DNA from: Candidatus Amarolinea dominans
Lineage (GTDB): Bacteria > Chloroflexota > Anaerolineae > SSC4 > Amarolineaceae
Reading direction: 5' to 3'
DNA: 64,000 nucleotides
Assembly (NCBI GenBank): GCA_016719785.1
Contig: JADJYJ010000010.1
Coordinates: forward strand, 1 to 64,000
In this document: positions 36,763-46,412 of the stretch, in pieces
Layout of the letters: each line of letters begins with the position of its first letter
Position numbering within the stretch: position 1 is the stretch's first letter
The notes under the pieces: generated by a model
What the model was told of the DNA's origin: nothing
What the model saw: the letters and a program-made list of their open reading frames with translations, nothing else
Databases searched by the model: none
Position numbers and translations under genes: made by a program

Positions 36763-37177
36763 TCATTTCACATCGTACGGTGTCAAATCGAGCAGATTCA
36801 GAGGAATCCACCCTTCAAGAGAACCTGAGGATTTGACAAAGGCCCAGAATTCTTGATCGGTATTTGACCAGGCAAAGTCCCAAATGGTAACTTCTTTGTA
36901 GCATGGCAGAACCCCCAACAGATTACCTCTGTCACCCATGTATGCACTGTTTGGATCTGAAGGCTTGACACCGGGCAGTTCCCAGATACTAATCCCGCCT
37001 GGATCTAATTTCGGATCCCCTGTACATCCAATACTCGCCTTTTTTGGCAGTACTTGTAGTTCGTGTGGTGTTGTTGGTGTTCTCTCGGGGAGGGGTCGGT
37101 TGAGGCGATATCAAGGCGCATCCGTTCAGCGTCAACATAAATAAACACATCGTTATGGTCAATATGGTATTCAGCAT
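36763..37177 (-). CDS. Small lipoprotein following RHS protein 2, candidate immunity protein, one frameshift
   Basis: About 137 residues. The start at 37177 (MLNTILTITMCLFMLTLNGC) is a signal peptide with lipobox LNGC (Cys20). A polar linker is followed by KKGEYWMYRG. After an indel near 37005 the second frame continues DPKLDPGGISIWELPGVKPS, then GDRGNLLGVLPCYKEVTIWD and EGWIPLNLLDLTPYDVK, an SH3-like beta pattern, to the stop at 36763. Its ATG is 4 bp after the stop of RHS protein 2, with the Shine-Dalgarno inside the last RHS codons, so the pair is translationally coupled. Unrelated in sequence to the other RHS-linked lipoprotein. Confidence 0.65.
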
Positions 37178-37181
37178 GGCG

Positions 37182-37999
37182 CTACCTCGCCCACGGCTGA
37201 AAGTAGTACCATGGCACACGATGACCAGGCGAGTTGCTCGCCCAAAGCCCGGATCGCGCATCCACAGCATAAGTCACGGCCAAGCCAACCTCTGCCATGC
37301 TGATGATTCCATCATACAACATGGACCCGTGGCTTACCGCCACATACCCCAAGTTCAGATCGGGATTACTCAACTCGCTGAGAGGGCCATCTCGAAGCCA
37401 ATTGCTGGCGTAACCAGCAGCTGGCCCAAAGAAATACCCCAGGTAAAAAAGTCCTGCGTAATGATGGCTTGGATTGGGGTCATCAACCAATGATGCTCTC
37501 CAGTTGGCTGTGCCTTCGAAGAGAGGTTCATATTGGGCCCATGCAGCGCCAGGGTTGGTTGCCATCTGCCAGGCTGCAGGGATGGCATGGCCAAGCGGTA
37601 CACCTCCCCAAATAAAACCAATGGCTTGGGCGTATAATCCTTCCTCGCCGGGTGCATAATACGAGGCCAGTTGTTGAAGATGAGTAACAAAACGATCCAG
37701 TCCTGCAGATGGAGCGCCTTGCCATGATGTGCTACCTTCCCAGAGTCCTTCCCTATTGGCGTGATACCTTGTCCAATCCTCATCTGTCCACGAACCGTTA
37801 GCCCCACTGCCGGCAAACAAGATCGAAAAGAACCGATCTCGGCGATCTTGGTCAGTTGGCGCACGATCATGCGCGGCGTAGAAGGCTTGCTCCCACGCAG
37901 CATCTATGGGGTCAAATCCACTCGGATCCACAAAACGTAAAGGTCGGTTCCCGACATAGCTGTACCGATTCAAACTTTGCGGATCTTTGCGGCTGGGGA
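37182..37999 (-). CDS. RHS protein 2, C-terminal tip (candidate toxin), after a frameshift
   Basis: Last part of the large RHS gene (43494 to 37182). The frame changes in a C run at 37995-37998; removing one C gives IIPSRKDPQSLNRYSYVGNR, joining core and tip. After PLRFVDPSGFD about 240 residues form the variable tip: RAPTDQDRRDRFFSILFAG, GEEGLYAQAIGFIWGG, NPSHHYAGLFYLGYFFGP, NPDLNLGYVAVSHG. It is clearly homologous to the tip of RHS protein 1 and contains a conserved His-His pair. RHS tips are usually toxins released from the RHS cocoon; no named nuclease or deaminase motif was recognised. Confidence 0.8.
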
Positions 38000-40900
38000 A
38001 TGATCGTATCCGCGGCGAGGAATCGCCCGATGACCGGGTCATACCATCGCGCCTGGTAGAACAGCAACCCTGATCCACTATCCCGCCGCTGCCCCGTGAA
38101 GTTGAACGTCGTCGGCGTCGTGCCCGCCGTGTAACGCGGCGCGCCGTAGGGGTAGTAGCGAATCTCGGTGTTGGTGTTCAACCGATTCCCCGCGCTGTCC
38201 AGCGTCAGCGCGGTGGAGCCGAGATGATCCGTCAGCAGATAGTAGAGTACACCGCCGCTGTTCTCCGCCACGCGTGCGGCGCCAGCGTAATAGTACTTCT
38301 TGACCGTCCCGTTGTCTACTTCGTAAGTGTTCCCTACGAAGACCCGGGTCGCGCCGCTGATGGTCTCCTTGACCCGGTTGCCGTCGCCGTCGTACACGTA
38401 ACTCGCCGTCACGCCCCCGGACATCGCAGTCAGCCGATTCTCCGCGTCGTAGGTCAACGTGATGTCCTGGCTGCCGCTGATGCGCCGGGTGGCGTTGCCA
38501 TTCTGGTCGTACCAGTATTTCTGATAGCCTGCCGTCGTGCCCCCGACATGGGTCACAGCATGCTTGTGTGCGCCATTCTGATAGTAGAGGTTCGTGCCTG
38601 TGCTCTCGAAATTGGTGATGTTGCCCGCATTGCTGTAGGCGTAATTGCGCTGGCTGTAAGCTCCGTAGTTTCCATTGTTGGCAACGCAGGTCCCCCCGCT
38701 CAGCGTGCATGCCGTTTGCAGACGATCCAGTCTGTCATACGTGAAGCGCAGCGCCTGGCTCCCGCCGTACGCCGCCGCATCCGTAATCGTCAGCACGTTG
38801 CCCGCATCATCGTACGTGTAGCTGATGTTCTGCCGGTTATCGTAGTTCGGACTCGTGCCTGCCTTCAGGCTCAGCAGGCGGAAGTTCTCGGCCGCACTGT
38901 AGGCGTACAGTTGTTTCACCACCCCGGTCGTGCTGCCCAGCCAGCGTTCCATCACCTGCCCGCGTTCGTTGTACTGCGTCTTGCCGACATAGTAGGTGCT
39001 GCCGTTGCTGCGCACTGTGTTCAGCAACCCCTGCGTCGTGTACGCATAGTGTACCTGCTCGCCAATCTGACTCGCACTGCCGCCGGGGTATTTCATCCAC
39101 AGCGGCCGATCCGCCGAGTCGTATCCCCACTGTGTCACGAAGGTTCCGCCGCCCGTTCCGTTGATGGCCTTGCTCTCCTGCGTTACCCGTCCGCGGCCGT
39201 CGTAGGTCCAACTCGCGCTGCCGGAGCTGTCGCTCATCCCGGTGCGTCTCCCCTTGCCGGTTGTGCCGCTGTCATACGTGTAACCCACCGCCGTCGCACT
39301 GCATCCACTCGACCCGCTGTAGGTCTTGCCCTTCACCCGGTTGAGGCCATCGTAGCTGAAGGTGATGACGCAACCCCGCGCATCGGTCTGCGTCTGCAGA
39401 TTGCCCGCCGTATCGTAGGTGTAGCTCCACGCACCCATGTCCGGGTCGCTCATGCTGGTCTTGCGGCCGGCCAGGTCGTACCCGATCGTCGTCACCGCCC
39501 CGTCCGGCCCCGTCATCTGCTTCAGCCGGTCGGCCACATCGTAGCTGTAGCTGGCCTGCCCGTAGACCGTCGCTCCCCAGTTCGGCGCAGCCCCCGGCGC
39601 CAGCGTCAGATCATACTGCTTGACACTCGCCAACCGCCCAAAGGCATCGCTCTCCGAGATCGTCTGGTGGTTCAGCTCGTCCAGCATCGCCGTCTGTCGA
39701 TTCTGGTAGTAGGTGCGCACGGTGCTGCCGTCCGCCTGCGTGACCTGCGTCACCCGCCCCAACCGATCGGACGTTGACTGCGTCGCGGCCAGCCCACTCC
39801 AGTTCACCGCCTGGTACGTCACTCCGCTCACCGTACTCGTGTACGGCGCCGAGGCCGCCGCCAGGTTGCCCAGCCCATCGTAGCGCTGGCTCACCAGGCT
39901 CCACTGGCTGCTGCTGTACTCCTTCTGCACCTGCCGCACGCGCCCCAACCCATCGTAGAACGTGCGCTCCTCCAGGTAGGTCGCACTCGCGCTGGCGTCG
40001 CCATTCCCATCATCGCGCAGCAAATGCCGCTGCACATACAACCCCTGGTCCGTCGTGTAGACAATCTTCTCCGTCGCCGGGTTGCTGAACCCCGCCCCCG
40101 GCTTACGCACCTCCGTCAGCCGGCCAAACGTATCGTACGTATAGAGCGTGACCGCCTCGTTGGCGTCGGTCTCGCTCTGTATTTGTCCCACCAACCCGCT
40201 GCCCCCGCCGTCGCATTCATGCCGTAGCGCGATGGTCGTCGTCAGCGTCGCGCCGCCCAACTGACAGGCCTGCACCGTTACGCTCATCGCATAGGCATGA
40301 AACGTGCTGTCGAAGGCCGTCGTGACCACGCTGCCATTGGCCGCCGTCTCGCTCCAACGGTTGCCCCATTGGTCATAGCCGTAAGCCGTCGACCGCATCC
40401 AGTTCGCGTCACACCCCGTGCCGCCCTGTCCCGCCTGCCACACCTCTCTCACCTGCCCAGCCGTCGGCGCCTGGTTGTACGCCGCATAGCCGCTGTAGTT
40501 GTCGTAGATGGTGCGCGTCTGCCCCTGGCATGTCCCGCTTTCGCTCCCCGCGAACAGCTTCTCCTCCGCCACCCGATTGACGATGTAGGTCGTGCCGTCA
40601 TTGCGTGGGGAATAGACCCGCTTGATCGTTCGGTATGGTATCGTTGGCGCGGCCTCGCTGTATAGCCGGGTCAACAGCAGATTGCCATACGCCGCATCGT
40701 AGGTGTTGACGCTTTTGGTGTAACGCAGCGGCGGGTCCGTGCCGTTGGGGTCCACAACGTATTCGGTCTTGTCTTGCAGATAGACGAAGTGCATCCCGCC
40801 CGGCGTCCCCACGCTGGTCTCGTTCCAGGTCTGCAGCGAACGCGCCAGCAAGTTGTTGGTGACGCCCAAACCCGCACGCGTCTCTGTCTTGGACAGCTTG

Positions 40901-41995
40901 CCTTTCCAGCGGTGCTGATTGGTCGTGGTGTGGAACCACTGCTTCAGCCGCGTGTCCGGCTGACCGCTGCCGATCAAGGCGCCGCTCCCTACCAGCGTCA
41001 TTTCCGCTTCGGCAAAGCCCCCCGCCTCGTTGTCCCAGGTCGTCGTGTACCAGTAGCTCGTCACGATGTCCGGATCGCTCCCGCCCCCACGCCGCCGCTC
41101 CTGCTGCACCACCATTCCGCCGCTCGAACCGCCGTACGTAACCTCCACCCGTCCCTGGTAGCCGTTGTTCACCGTCACCATGTGCCCATCCGTCGTGCCG
41201 CTCCCGTAGGTGTAGCTGGTTGGCGGCAGCGCATTGCTGCCGGTCCCATAGTGCGTGATCGTACTCAAGTACAGCCGGCTCTGCGACGGCGCCGCCGGGT
41301 TGATGAACGCCGTCATGCCCAACACCAGTTTGTGCAGCAGCGTATTGTTGGCCATCACCTCCACCCGCTGCAGGTACTTTCGTGTCCAGAAAACCTGGTA
41401 GCCGGTCTCGTCGAAGTGCTGAGCCCGGTCCTCCCGGTTCAGATAGAATAGCTTCAGCTTGAAGGCGCCGTTTGGCCCATAGCTGATCTCCTTCACCCGC
41501 ACCGCACGCACCTGGATGCGCGCATCGGCCGTGTAGTCGCGGTTCCAACAGTCTGCCGGCACATTCACCGCCAACAACGAACCCTCATAGTCATAGCTGA
41601 ACGTCAGACGATTAGGCGTCGTTGGCGTGGTGTCGCGCACCTCGGTCAACACCCACTTGGTGAAGCGATGCACCACCCGCAGTTCCGAAGGCGTCCAGTC
41701 TCCATTGCTGCAATCGCGCACATACAGCGCCGGCTCGAAGTGATAGGTAATGCCGCCCTCGGTCGTCACCTCCCACACCAGGTTGTCCCGGTTGTACAGC
41801 GCCGGCGTCTGGGGCAGATCAATCGTCTTGAAGGGCGTCGGCGTACTGGGGTCAAAACTTCCATCGACTGGATAGTCAGGGTTGGAAGCGGTGGGCCGGC
41901 GAATCTTCAGGAAGGGGTCCTGCACGCTGTAGAAAATCTCGCCGTGTTTCTCCAATTCATGGGTCACGCCGTTCAGGGTCAGGTGTACTTTCCCA
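38000..41995 (-). CDS. RHS protein 2, main YD-repeat and core region
   Basis: About 1330 residues. It begins with the rest of an SpvB/TcB-like front domain (VHLTLNGVTHELEKHGEIFY, LPQTPALYNRDNLVWEVTTEGG). More than 20 YD/RHS repeats follow (YDVADRLKQMTGPDGAV, YTYDTAGNLQTQTDARG, YDRLDRLQTACTL). It ends with the RHS core: YYLLTDHLGSTALTLD, YYPYGAPRYTAGTTPTTFNF and LFYQARWYDPVIGRFLAAD. By analogy with TcB-TcC and RHS structures this region makes a hollow beta shell that holds the C-terminal tip. The reading frame is unbroken across the whole stretch; indels at both ends (about 41990 and 37996) connect it to its neighbours. Confidence 0.9.
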
Positions 41996-42775
41996 TGCCG
42001 TCTGGAGTCAAATCGTGCAGGATGTAGCTCAACCCACCGATGTCCCAGCCCCACCCGGCCAGTTGATGATGACCGGCGCCGGCCAGGCTGCGGCTGCTAT
42101 AGTCCAGGCTTAGCCCAGGCGCCAGTCCGCCCGGCCCCGGCGGCGCTGCGATCGGGTAGCTCACGGTCCAGGCCCCGTTGTACAACTGCGACTGCACCCC
42201 TTCGATCCCCGGCGCAGGCTCTGGCACAATGGCGTTGCCTTGCGCAAACAGCGTCAAATGGGTCAGGGTGGTGATCAGCCGCCTTTGCTCCTGATCCATG
42301 CTCGTTGGCAAGACCACCCAACGCCCGTCGGCCGCATCCTGGAAGAACAGCGAAGCGCCCGGTGGCCAGGGCGTTTGCTCATCGCCAGCCGCCGGATCGC
42401 GATAGCGCAGCGTCAACCCCACCGCAAACTGTGTCACCGGCAGTCCCGACATCTCCGTGGCGCTCAACTCGAACAGGAAATCAAGGTTCGCCGGCTGATC
42501 GGGATCGCTCTCGTGCGGGTGTAGCGCACCAGGGTCGGTGCGCTGACCGTACCAGCCGGAATCGTGAGCACCACCCGCCCATCGCTGCTCTGCAACCGGC
42601 TCTCCTGATCAGGCATCACCCACACCTCATCCGGCCCCGGCCCCGGCGTCCAGGTGGCGTCGGCGTCGGCGTACACCCCTCATCATCCTGGCAGGGGTGA
42701 CGGTGCAGCCGTCGGCGTTGGCGTCGCCGTCGGCGTCCAGGTGGCGGTCGGCGTTGGCGTCACTCCTCATCCTCG
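41996..42775 (-). CDS. RHS protein 2, linker and SpvB-like N-terminal domain (several frameshifts)
   Basis: After a TP-rich linker in several frames (about 42650-42775), one frame reads PGPGPDEVWVMPDQESRLQS and VVLTIPAGTVSAPTLVRYT. After an indel near 42500 the next reads DQPANLDFLFELSATEMSG. Near 42150 comes the SpvB signature SYPIAAPPGPGGLAPGLSLD with GWGWDIGGLSYI, the hallmark of SpvB/TcB proteins that build the RHS cocoon. A missing A near 41990 (GGGAAAAGT) separates this from the main region. Exact indel positions in the repetitive linker cannot be fixed by eye. Confidence 0.7.
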
Positions 42776-43494
42776 GTGGCGTGGCCGTCGGCGTCGGTGT
42801 ACACTCCTCATCCTGGCAGGGCGGCGGCTCGGCCGTCGGCGTGGCGGTCGGCGGTTCGGCCGTGGGCGTCGGCGCGCAGTCCTCGCCCAGGCAGGGCGCC
42901 GCGGTGATCGTGATCGCAGCGCTGGCCGTCACCCCTGCGCCCACCTCCTCGCTCACGATGGCCGCGGTGTTGGTGATGACCTGCCCGCTGACCGCACCCA
43001 GCGCCTGCGCCTGGAACGTGCCGGTCAGCGTCGCGCCCGCGGCCAGTTGGCCGATGACCCACTCCAGCCGGCGCTCGGCCTCCAGGTAGCTGAAATCCCC
43101 CTCCCCGGCCGGCCAATAGGCCAGCTCCAGCGGCAGGGTATCGCTCACCACCAGCCCGCTCAGGGCGCGGTCGGCCAGGGTGTTGGTGATGACCACGGTG
43201 TAGGTGACCACCCCGGCCGGCTCGACCTGCCGCGGTGCCGCGGCCAGCGTCAACTGCACCGGCGCAGGCGCGGGCGTCGCACCAGGATCGGAAATGAGAT
43301 CGAAATTGGGATCAGGGGACATGGGTTTAGTAGCGGTATTTATCTGGGGGGGGGGGGGTAGCAGCAGCCGCCGTGGAAAAGAGCAGGCTGAATACTACCA
43401 ACAGATGAACCAACGACGACAGGCGCGGCGCGAGCCGGCCGCGAGCAGAATGTCGAGAAGAGAGGAGAGAGAAAGTAGAACACCAGCGTAACAT
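42776..43494 (-). CDS. RHS protein 2, signal peptide, poly-C tract and DUF11 domain
   Basis: The start at 43494 (MLRWCSTFSLLSSRHSARG) has AAAGGAG 9 bp upstream. The signal peptide ends near LLVVFSLLFSTAAAATPP. Directly after it lies a run of 13 C (43346-43358 on this strand as G). As written the frame stops soon after the run; with 12 or 15 C it continues INTATKPMSPDPNFDLISDP into a DUF11-type repeat domain (VTYTVVITNTLADRALSG, VSDTLPLELAYW, LEWVIGQLAAGATLTGTF). A TP/CQDEEC-type linker follows. Export followed by DUF11 and SpvB-RHS parts suggests a large secreted or surface protein whose production depends on tract length. Confidence 0.75.
43346..43358. repeat. G13/C13 homopolymer at the signal-peptide boundary of RHS protein 2
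   Basis: Thirteen consecutive G on the plus strand, by far the longest homopolymer noticed in the window. With 13 the leader frame terminates; 12 or 15 would place signal peptide and DUF11 domain in one frame. Such a site can mutate by slipped-strand mispairing, but its length may also be misread. Confidence 0.85.
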
Positions 43495-43503
43495 GACAAC
43501 GGA

Positions 43504-43566
43504 CTCCTTTCGTGCAGCAATCGAAACGGCTGGGGTCAGGGACATTTTCCTGACTGCTGTAAGGAG
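43504..43566 (-). promoter_or_regulatory. Leader hairpin that can sequester the RHS protein 2 ribosome binding site
   Basis: On the coding strand, CTCCTT (plus 43561-43566) complements the Shine-Dalgarno AAGGAG (43504-43509). CAGCAGTC (43552-43559) pairs with GATTGCTG (43515-43522) with one G-U pair. An alternative inner hairpin GTCAGG/CCTGAC (43535-43554) uses some of the same bases. The structure could hide or expose the start, as in a thermosensor or attenuator. Fold predicted by eye. Confidence 0.4.
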
Positions 43567-43654
43567 GTCGCGGGCGGGAGAGAGAACTCTCGCCGGGGAC
43601 TTCCGACGGCGGGAGACGACTCGGAAGGCGGGGGGCATGCTTGTGGCTGGTCAC

Positions 43655-43683
43655 AGCATACCACGCGCGCGGCGATCTGTCAA
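43655..43683 (-). promoter_or_regulatory. Consensus sigma-70-type promoter of RHS protein 2
   Basis: TTGACA (plus complement at 43678-43683), 17-bp spacer, TATGCT (43655-43660). The start of transcription would be near 43648, giving a leader of about 155 nt that includes the RBS hairpin. Confidence 0.65.
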
Positions 43684-43961
43684 GAGGCAAATTCGGGTGA
43701 CGACAGGGAGTCACGAAGGAACCAAGGAATACTCCTTTGTGTCTTGGCGTCCCTGTGTGACCAAGAAAGAAATCTCACACAAAGACACGAAGAACACAAA
43801 GGAATCAGAGAATACTCCTTTGTGTCTTGGCGTCCCTGTGTGAGCAAATCCCGTTAACGCAAAAGACGCCAGAGGCGCAGGAGACGCAAGGGTTACTTGA
43901 AAACCCTTTGCGTCCCGGCGTCTTGGCGTCCCGGCACCCCGGCGTTGAAAAAATGGAACTA
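43684..43961. repeat. Repeat-filled spacer between RHS protein 2 and superoxide dismutase genes
   Basis: Two exact 33-bp direct repeats (43728-43760 and 43811-43843, starting AATACTCCTTTGTGTCTTGG) lie 50 bp apart. CACAAAGGA before the second copy pairs with TCCTTTGTG inside it. From about 43855, GACGCAAGGGTT and its complement AACCCTTTGCGTC form a long hairpin flanked by CGCAA/GGCGT words. This lies directly 3' of the dismutase gene and could end its transcription. No gene was seen. Confidence 0.75.
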
Positions 43962-44576
43962 TCAGGCCATTGCGGCTGCGAAGCGCTTGCTGACCTCGTC
44001 CCAGTTGACGGTGTTCCACCACGCGGCCAGGTAGTCGGGCCGGCGGTTCTGATACTTCAGGTAGTAGGCATGTTCCCACACGTCAATGCCCAGGATCGGG
44101 GTGTGCCCGTCCATCAGGGGGCTGTCCTGGTTGGCTGTGCTATAGGCGGCGAGCTTGTGCTTGCCGTCCACCACTAGCCATGACCAGCCGCTGCCAAAAC
44201 GGGTAACGCCGTTCTGCGTGACCTTGGTCTTGAAATCGGCAAAGCTGTTGAACGTGCCGGCAATGGCCTCGGCCAGCGCGCCGGTCGGTTCCCCGCGGCC
44301 GCCGGGAGCCATGATCTCCCAAAATAGCTTGTGATTGTGATGCCCGCCGCCGTTGTTGCGCACAGCCGTGCGGATGCTCTCCGGCACGCCGGCGATCTCA
44401 GCCAGCAGGGCCTCCAGCGGTTTCTCGGCCAGTTCGGGCGCATTGGCCAGCGCGTTGTTCAGGTTGGTGACATAGGCCTGATGATGCTTGTCGTGGTGAA
44501 TCTGCATCGTCAGTTCATCAATGAATGGTTCCAGTGCGTTGTATGCATAGGGTAAAGGTGGAAGCGTATGAGCCAT
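43962..44576 (-). CDS. sodA: Superoxide dismutase [Mn/Fe]
   Basis: 204 residues, full length. It disproportionates superoxide to peroxide and oxygen. The four metal ligands sit in the usual places: His in DELTMQIHHDKHHQAYV (His27), His in GGGHHNHKLFWEIM (near 81), and Asp and His in LGIDVWEHAYYLKYQNRR. The GSGWSWLVVD and NQDSPLMDG segments are of the Mn type more than the Fe type, but the metal cannot be fixed from sequence. AAGGAG precedes the ATG, and a textbook promoter with an adjacent palindrome lies upstream. Monocistronic by its surroundings. The sodA symbol is by similarity; sodB would be equally acceptable. Confidence 0.95.
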   Translation of the reverse strand: MAHTLPPLPYAYNALEPFIDELTMQIHHDKHHQAYVTNLNNALANAPELAEKPLEALLAEIAGVPESIRTAVRNNGGGHHNHKLFWEIMAPGGRGEPTGALAEAIAGTFNSFADFKTKVTQNGVTRFGSGWSWLVVDGKHKLAAYSTANQDSPLMDGHTPILGIDVWEHAYYLKYQNRRPDYLAAWWNTVNWDEVSKRFAAAMA

Positions 44577-44629
44577 CGGTGATTTCTCCTTCGTTCTGTT
44601 TTCTTTCGTGATTGTTCGGAACAGCCATC

Positions 44630-44680
44630 ATTTTACTACAATGCGCCGGTGTTGTCAACTTTAGCAACACTAATGTTGCT
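44630..44680 (-). promoter_or_regulatory. Promoter and adjacent palindrome of the superoxide dismutase gene
   Basis: On the coding strand: TTGACA (44653-44658), 17 bp, TAAAAT (44630-44635). Immediately upstream of the -35 is the 18-bp palindrome AGCAACA-N4-TGTTGCT (44663-44680), placed where an activator or repressor would touch polymerase. It does not look like a Fur box. Confidence 0.7.
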
Positions 44681-44805
44681 TTACTCGCAATCAGATAGAG
44701 CCTTTGCGCCCTCGCGTCTTCGCGTTGAAATATCTTCCCGTCAGCAAACCATGCTCCGCCGCGGACAGCGCCGTCACGCCGGAGGCGTGACCTACGGGGG
44801 GAGCG

Positions 44806-46347
44806 TCAGAAGGCAGCGTCGGCAAACGTACACACCTGGCTGAGGCGGCCCACACGGCGGGCCATGTGCAGCTCGGGCCACGGTTCGCCCAAAATGCCGT
44901 CATGAATCGCCCAACTGCGCCCGCGCACGGTGCGGCCGGCGTCCAGCGGCCGGAAAGTGCTGCCATCCAGGCGGCCGGCCAGGTCGCCGTCGCGAAAGCG
45001 CCGATCGAGGTCTTCCATGAATCGCTGACCGGTCAGGTAGAAAAAGCCCCAGCGCTCCAGCAGGATGGCGTTGTGATAGGCCAGCGGCTGGGCAAAGATG
45101 TACTGCTTGCCCCACGCGGCCGCCAACCGTTCGACGCGCGGCAGCAGGCGGCGGCTGACCAGCCCCAGCCCGGCGCGCACCTGCCCGGGCGTCAGGCCGG
45201 CGCGCAGAGCGGCCTCTTCTGCAGCCAGATTGCGCGCCACTAACCCCAACAGCGTGGGATGTCCTGCGCTGTCGTAATCAATGTCGAACCGCTCTGCGTC
45301 CAGGTTGTTGACCACCACCAGGTAGATTTGCAACTGGCCGTTGCTGGTCTCGCCAAAGTGCAGGAGCAGCGCCGGGTCTTGATCCCCGCGCTGGCGCCAG
45401 ATCGTCAGTTCGACCATGGCGCTGTTGGCGTTGGTGGCCAGGCGCAGGGCGAAGTCGCCATGCCGGTCGCGCAGTGACTGTTCGTCAATCTCACAGGTGG
45501 TCAGCAGCAGGTTGGGAATCAAAGGGCGAAAGGCCTTGATCTGCTCAGGCAACGGCAACTGGCACAGGTCGCGTAAGGAAACATACTGGGCGCCTGGGGC
45601 GGGTGCTTCTGTCTCAGGCAAGGCCGGCGGCGGCGGCTGGTGCGGCCTTTGAACTTTCAGCGCACGCAGATAGGGCGGCAGCGCGCTGTTGTGTTCAAGG
45701 TCATCCAGAATGTGACGCGCCATCGTCTGCACTTGGGGTTTCCAATGGGTGCTGAACGGCTCTGCCAACGCCCGTATCTGCGCCTGCCACGGGCGACCAG
45801 ATGCACTGCCCGCCAGGGTGCGAATCCCCTCCAACATGCCGTCCACCTGGTGCGTGTTGGCCTGATGGCCGATGGCCTGCGCCAGCTCCTCCCAGGCTTC
45901 TTGTAGCAGGTCTTGATCGCCGGCCATCAGCCGCGCCAGGGTCTGCGCGGCAAAGGCGCGGGCGGCAGCGCTGCGCTGATCCCACAGGGCGCGGCGCAGC
46001 GCTGCCATCTCCGGCGCGCTGCGCAGAGGTTTCAAGCTCCAGTCGGCCACCGCCTCCAGCGCGCGCACGACATCCCGATGCGCATCGAGGTCGTCCCAGT
46101 CGGTCAGCGCGGCCAGCAGTTGCGGGACCACCGGCGCCAGTGTGGCCGGCCGGTGCAGGCCAATGTCGGCCAGCCTGGCCGCGGCCTGCGCTTGCCGGTC
46201 CTTGTCGTCGCCGTGCAGCAGCGCGACGACATCGGGTAAGGCCAGATCGCCAACCGAGACAGTCGGCGCCTGTATCGCGGCCGATTCATCCCCTGACGCG
46301 ACGGCAAGCGTGCTTTCCTCCAGGACAGTCATTCCAGGTGTCGTCAT
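44806..46347 (-). CDS. HEAT-like repeat protein of unknown function
   Basis: 513 residues. The N-terminal half is helical with HEAT-like units (LPDVVALLHGDDKDRQAQAA; QLLAALTDWDDLDAHRDVVRALEAV; RRALWDQRSAAARAFAAQTLARLMAG). After a Pro-rich hinge (near 240) comes a different alpha/beta half (YVSLRDLCQLPLPEQIKAFR, LLLTTCEIDEQSL, LLLHFGETSNGQLQIYLVVV). It ends with AYHNAILLERWGFFYLTG and HDGILGEPWPELHMARRVGR. I do not recognise the C-terminal family. No signal peptide, so probably cytosolic. It is divergent from the GPH transporter gene and shares its promoter region. Confidence 0.6.
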   Translation of the reverse strand: MTTPGMTVLEESTLAVASGDESAAIQAPTVSVGDLALPDVVALLHGDDKDRQAQAAARLADIGLHRPATLAPVVPQLLAALTDWDDLDAHRDVVRALEAVADWSLKPLRSAPEMAALRRALWDQRSAAARAFAAQTLARLMAGDQDLLQEAWEELAQAIGHQANTHQVDGMLEGIRTLAGSASGRPWQAQIRALAEPFSTHWKPQVQTMARHILDDLEHNSALPPYLRALKVQRPHQPPPPALPETEAPAPGAQYVSLRDLCQLPLPEQIKAFRPLIPNLLLTTCEIDEQSLRDRHGDFALRLATNANSAMVELTIWRQRGDQDPALLLHFGETSNGQLQIYLVVVNNLDAERFDIDYDSAGHPTLLGLVARNLAAEEAALRAGLTPGQVRAGLGLVSRRLLPRVERLAAAWGKQYIFAQPLAYHNAILLERWGFFYLTGQRFMEDLDRRFRDGDLAGRLDGSTFRPLDAGRTVRGRSWAIHDGILGEPWPELHMARRVGRLSQVCTFADAAF

Positions 46348-46412
46348 AGGTCATTCCCCTTCTCCGGCGGTCGAAAATCTATTCTTGCTGACTGATTTTA
46401 GTGTAACATACA

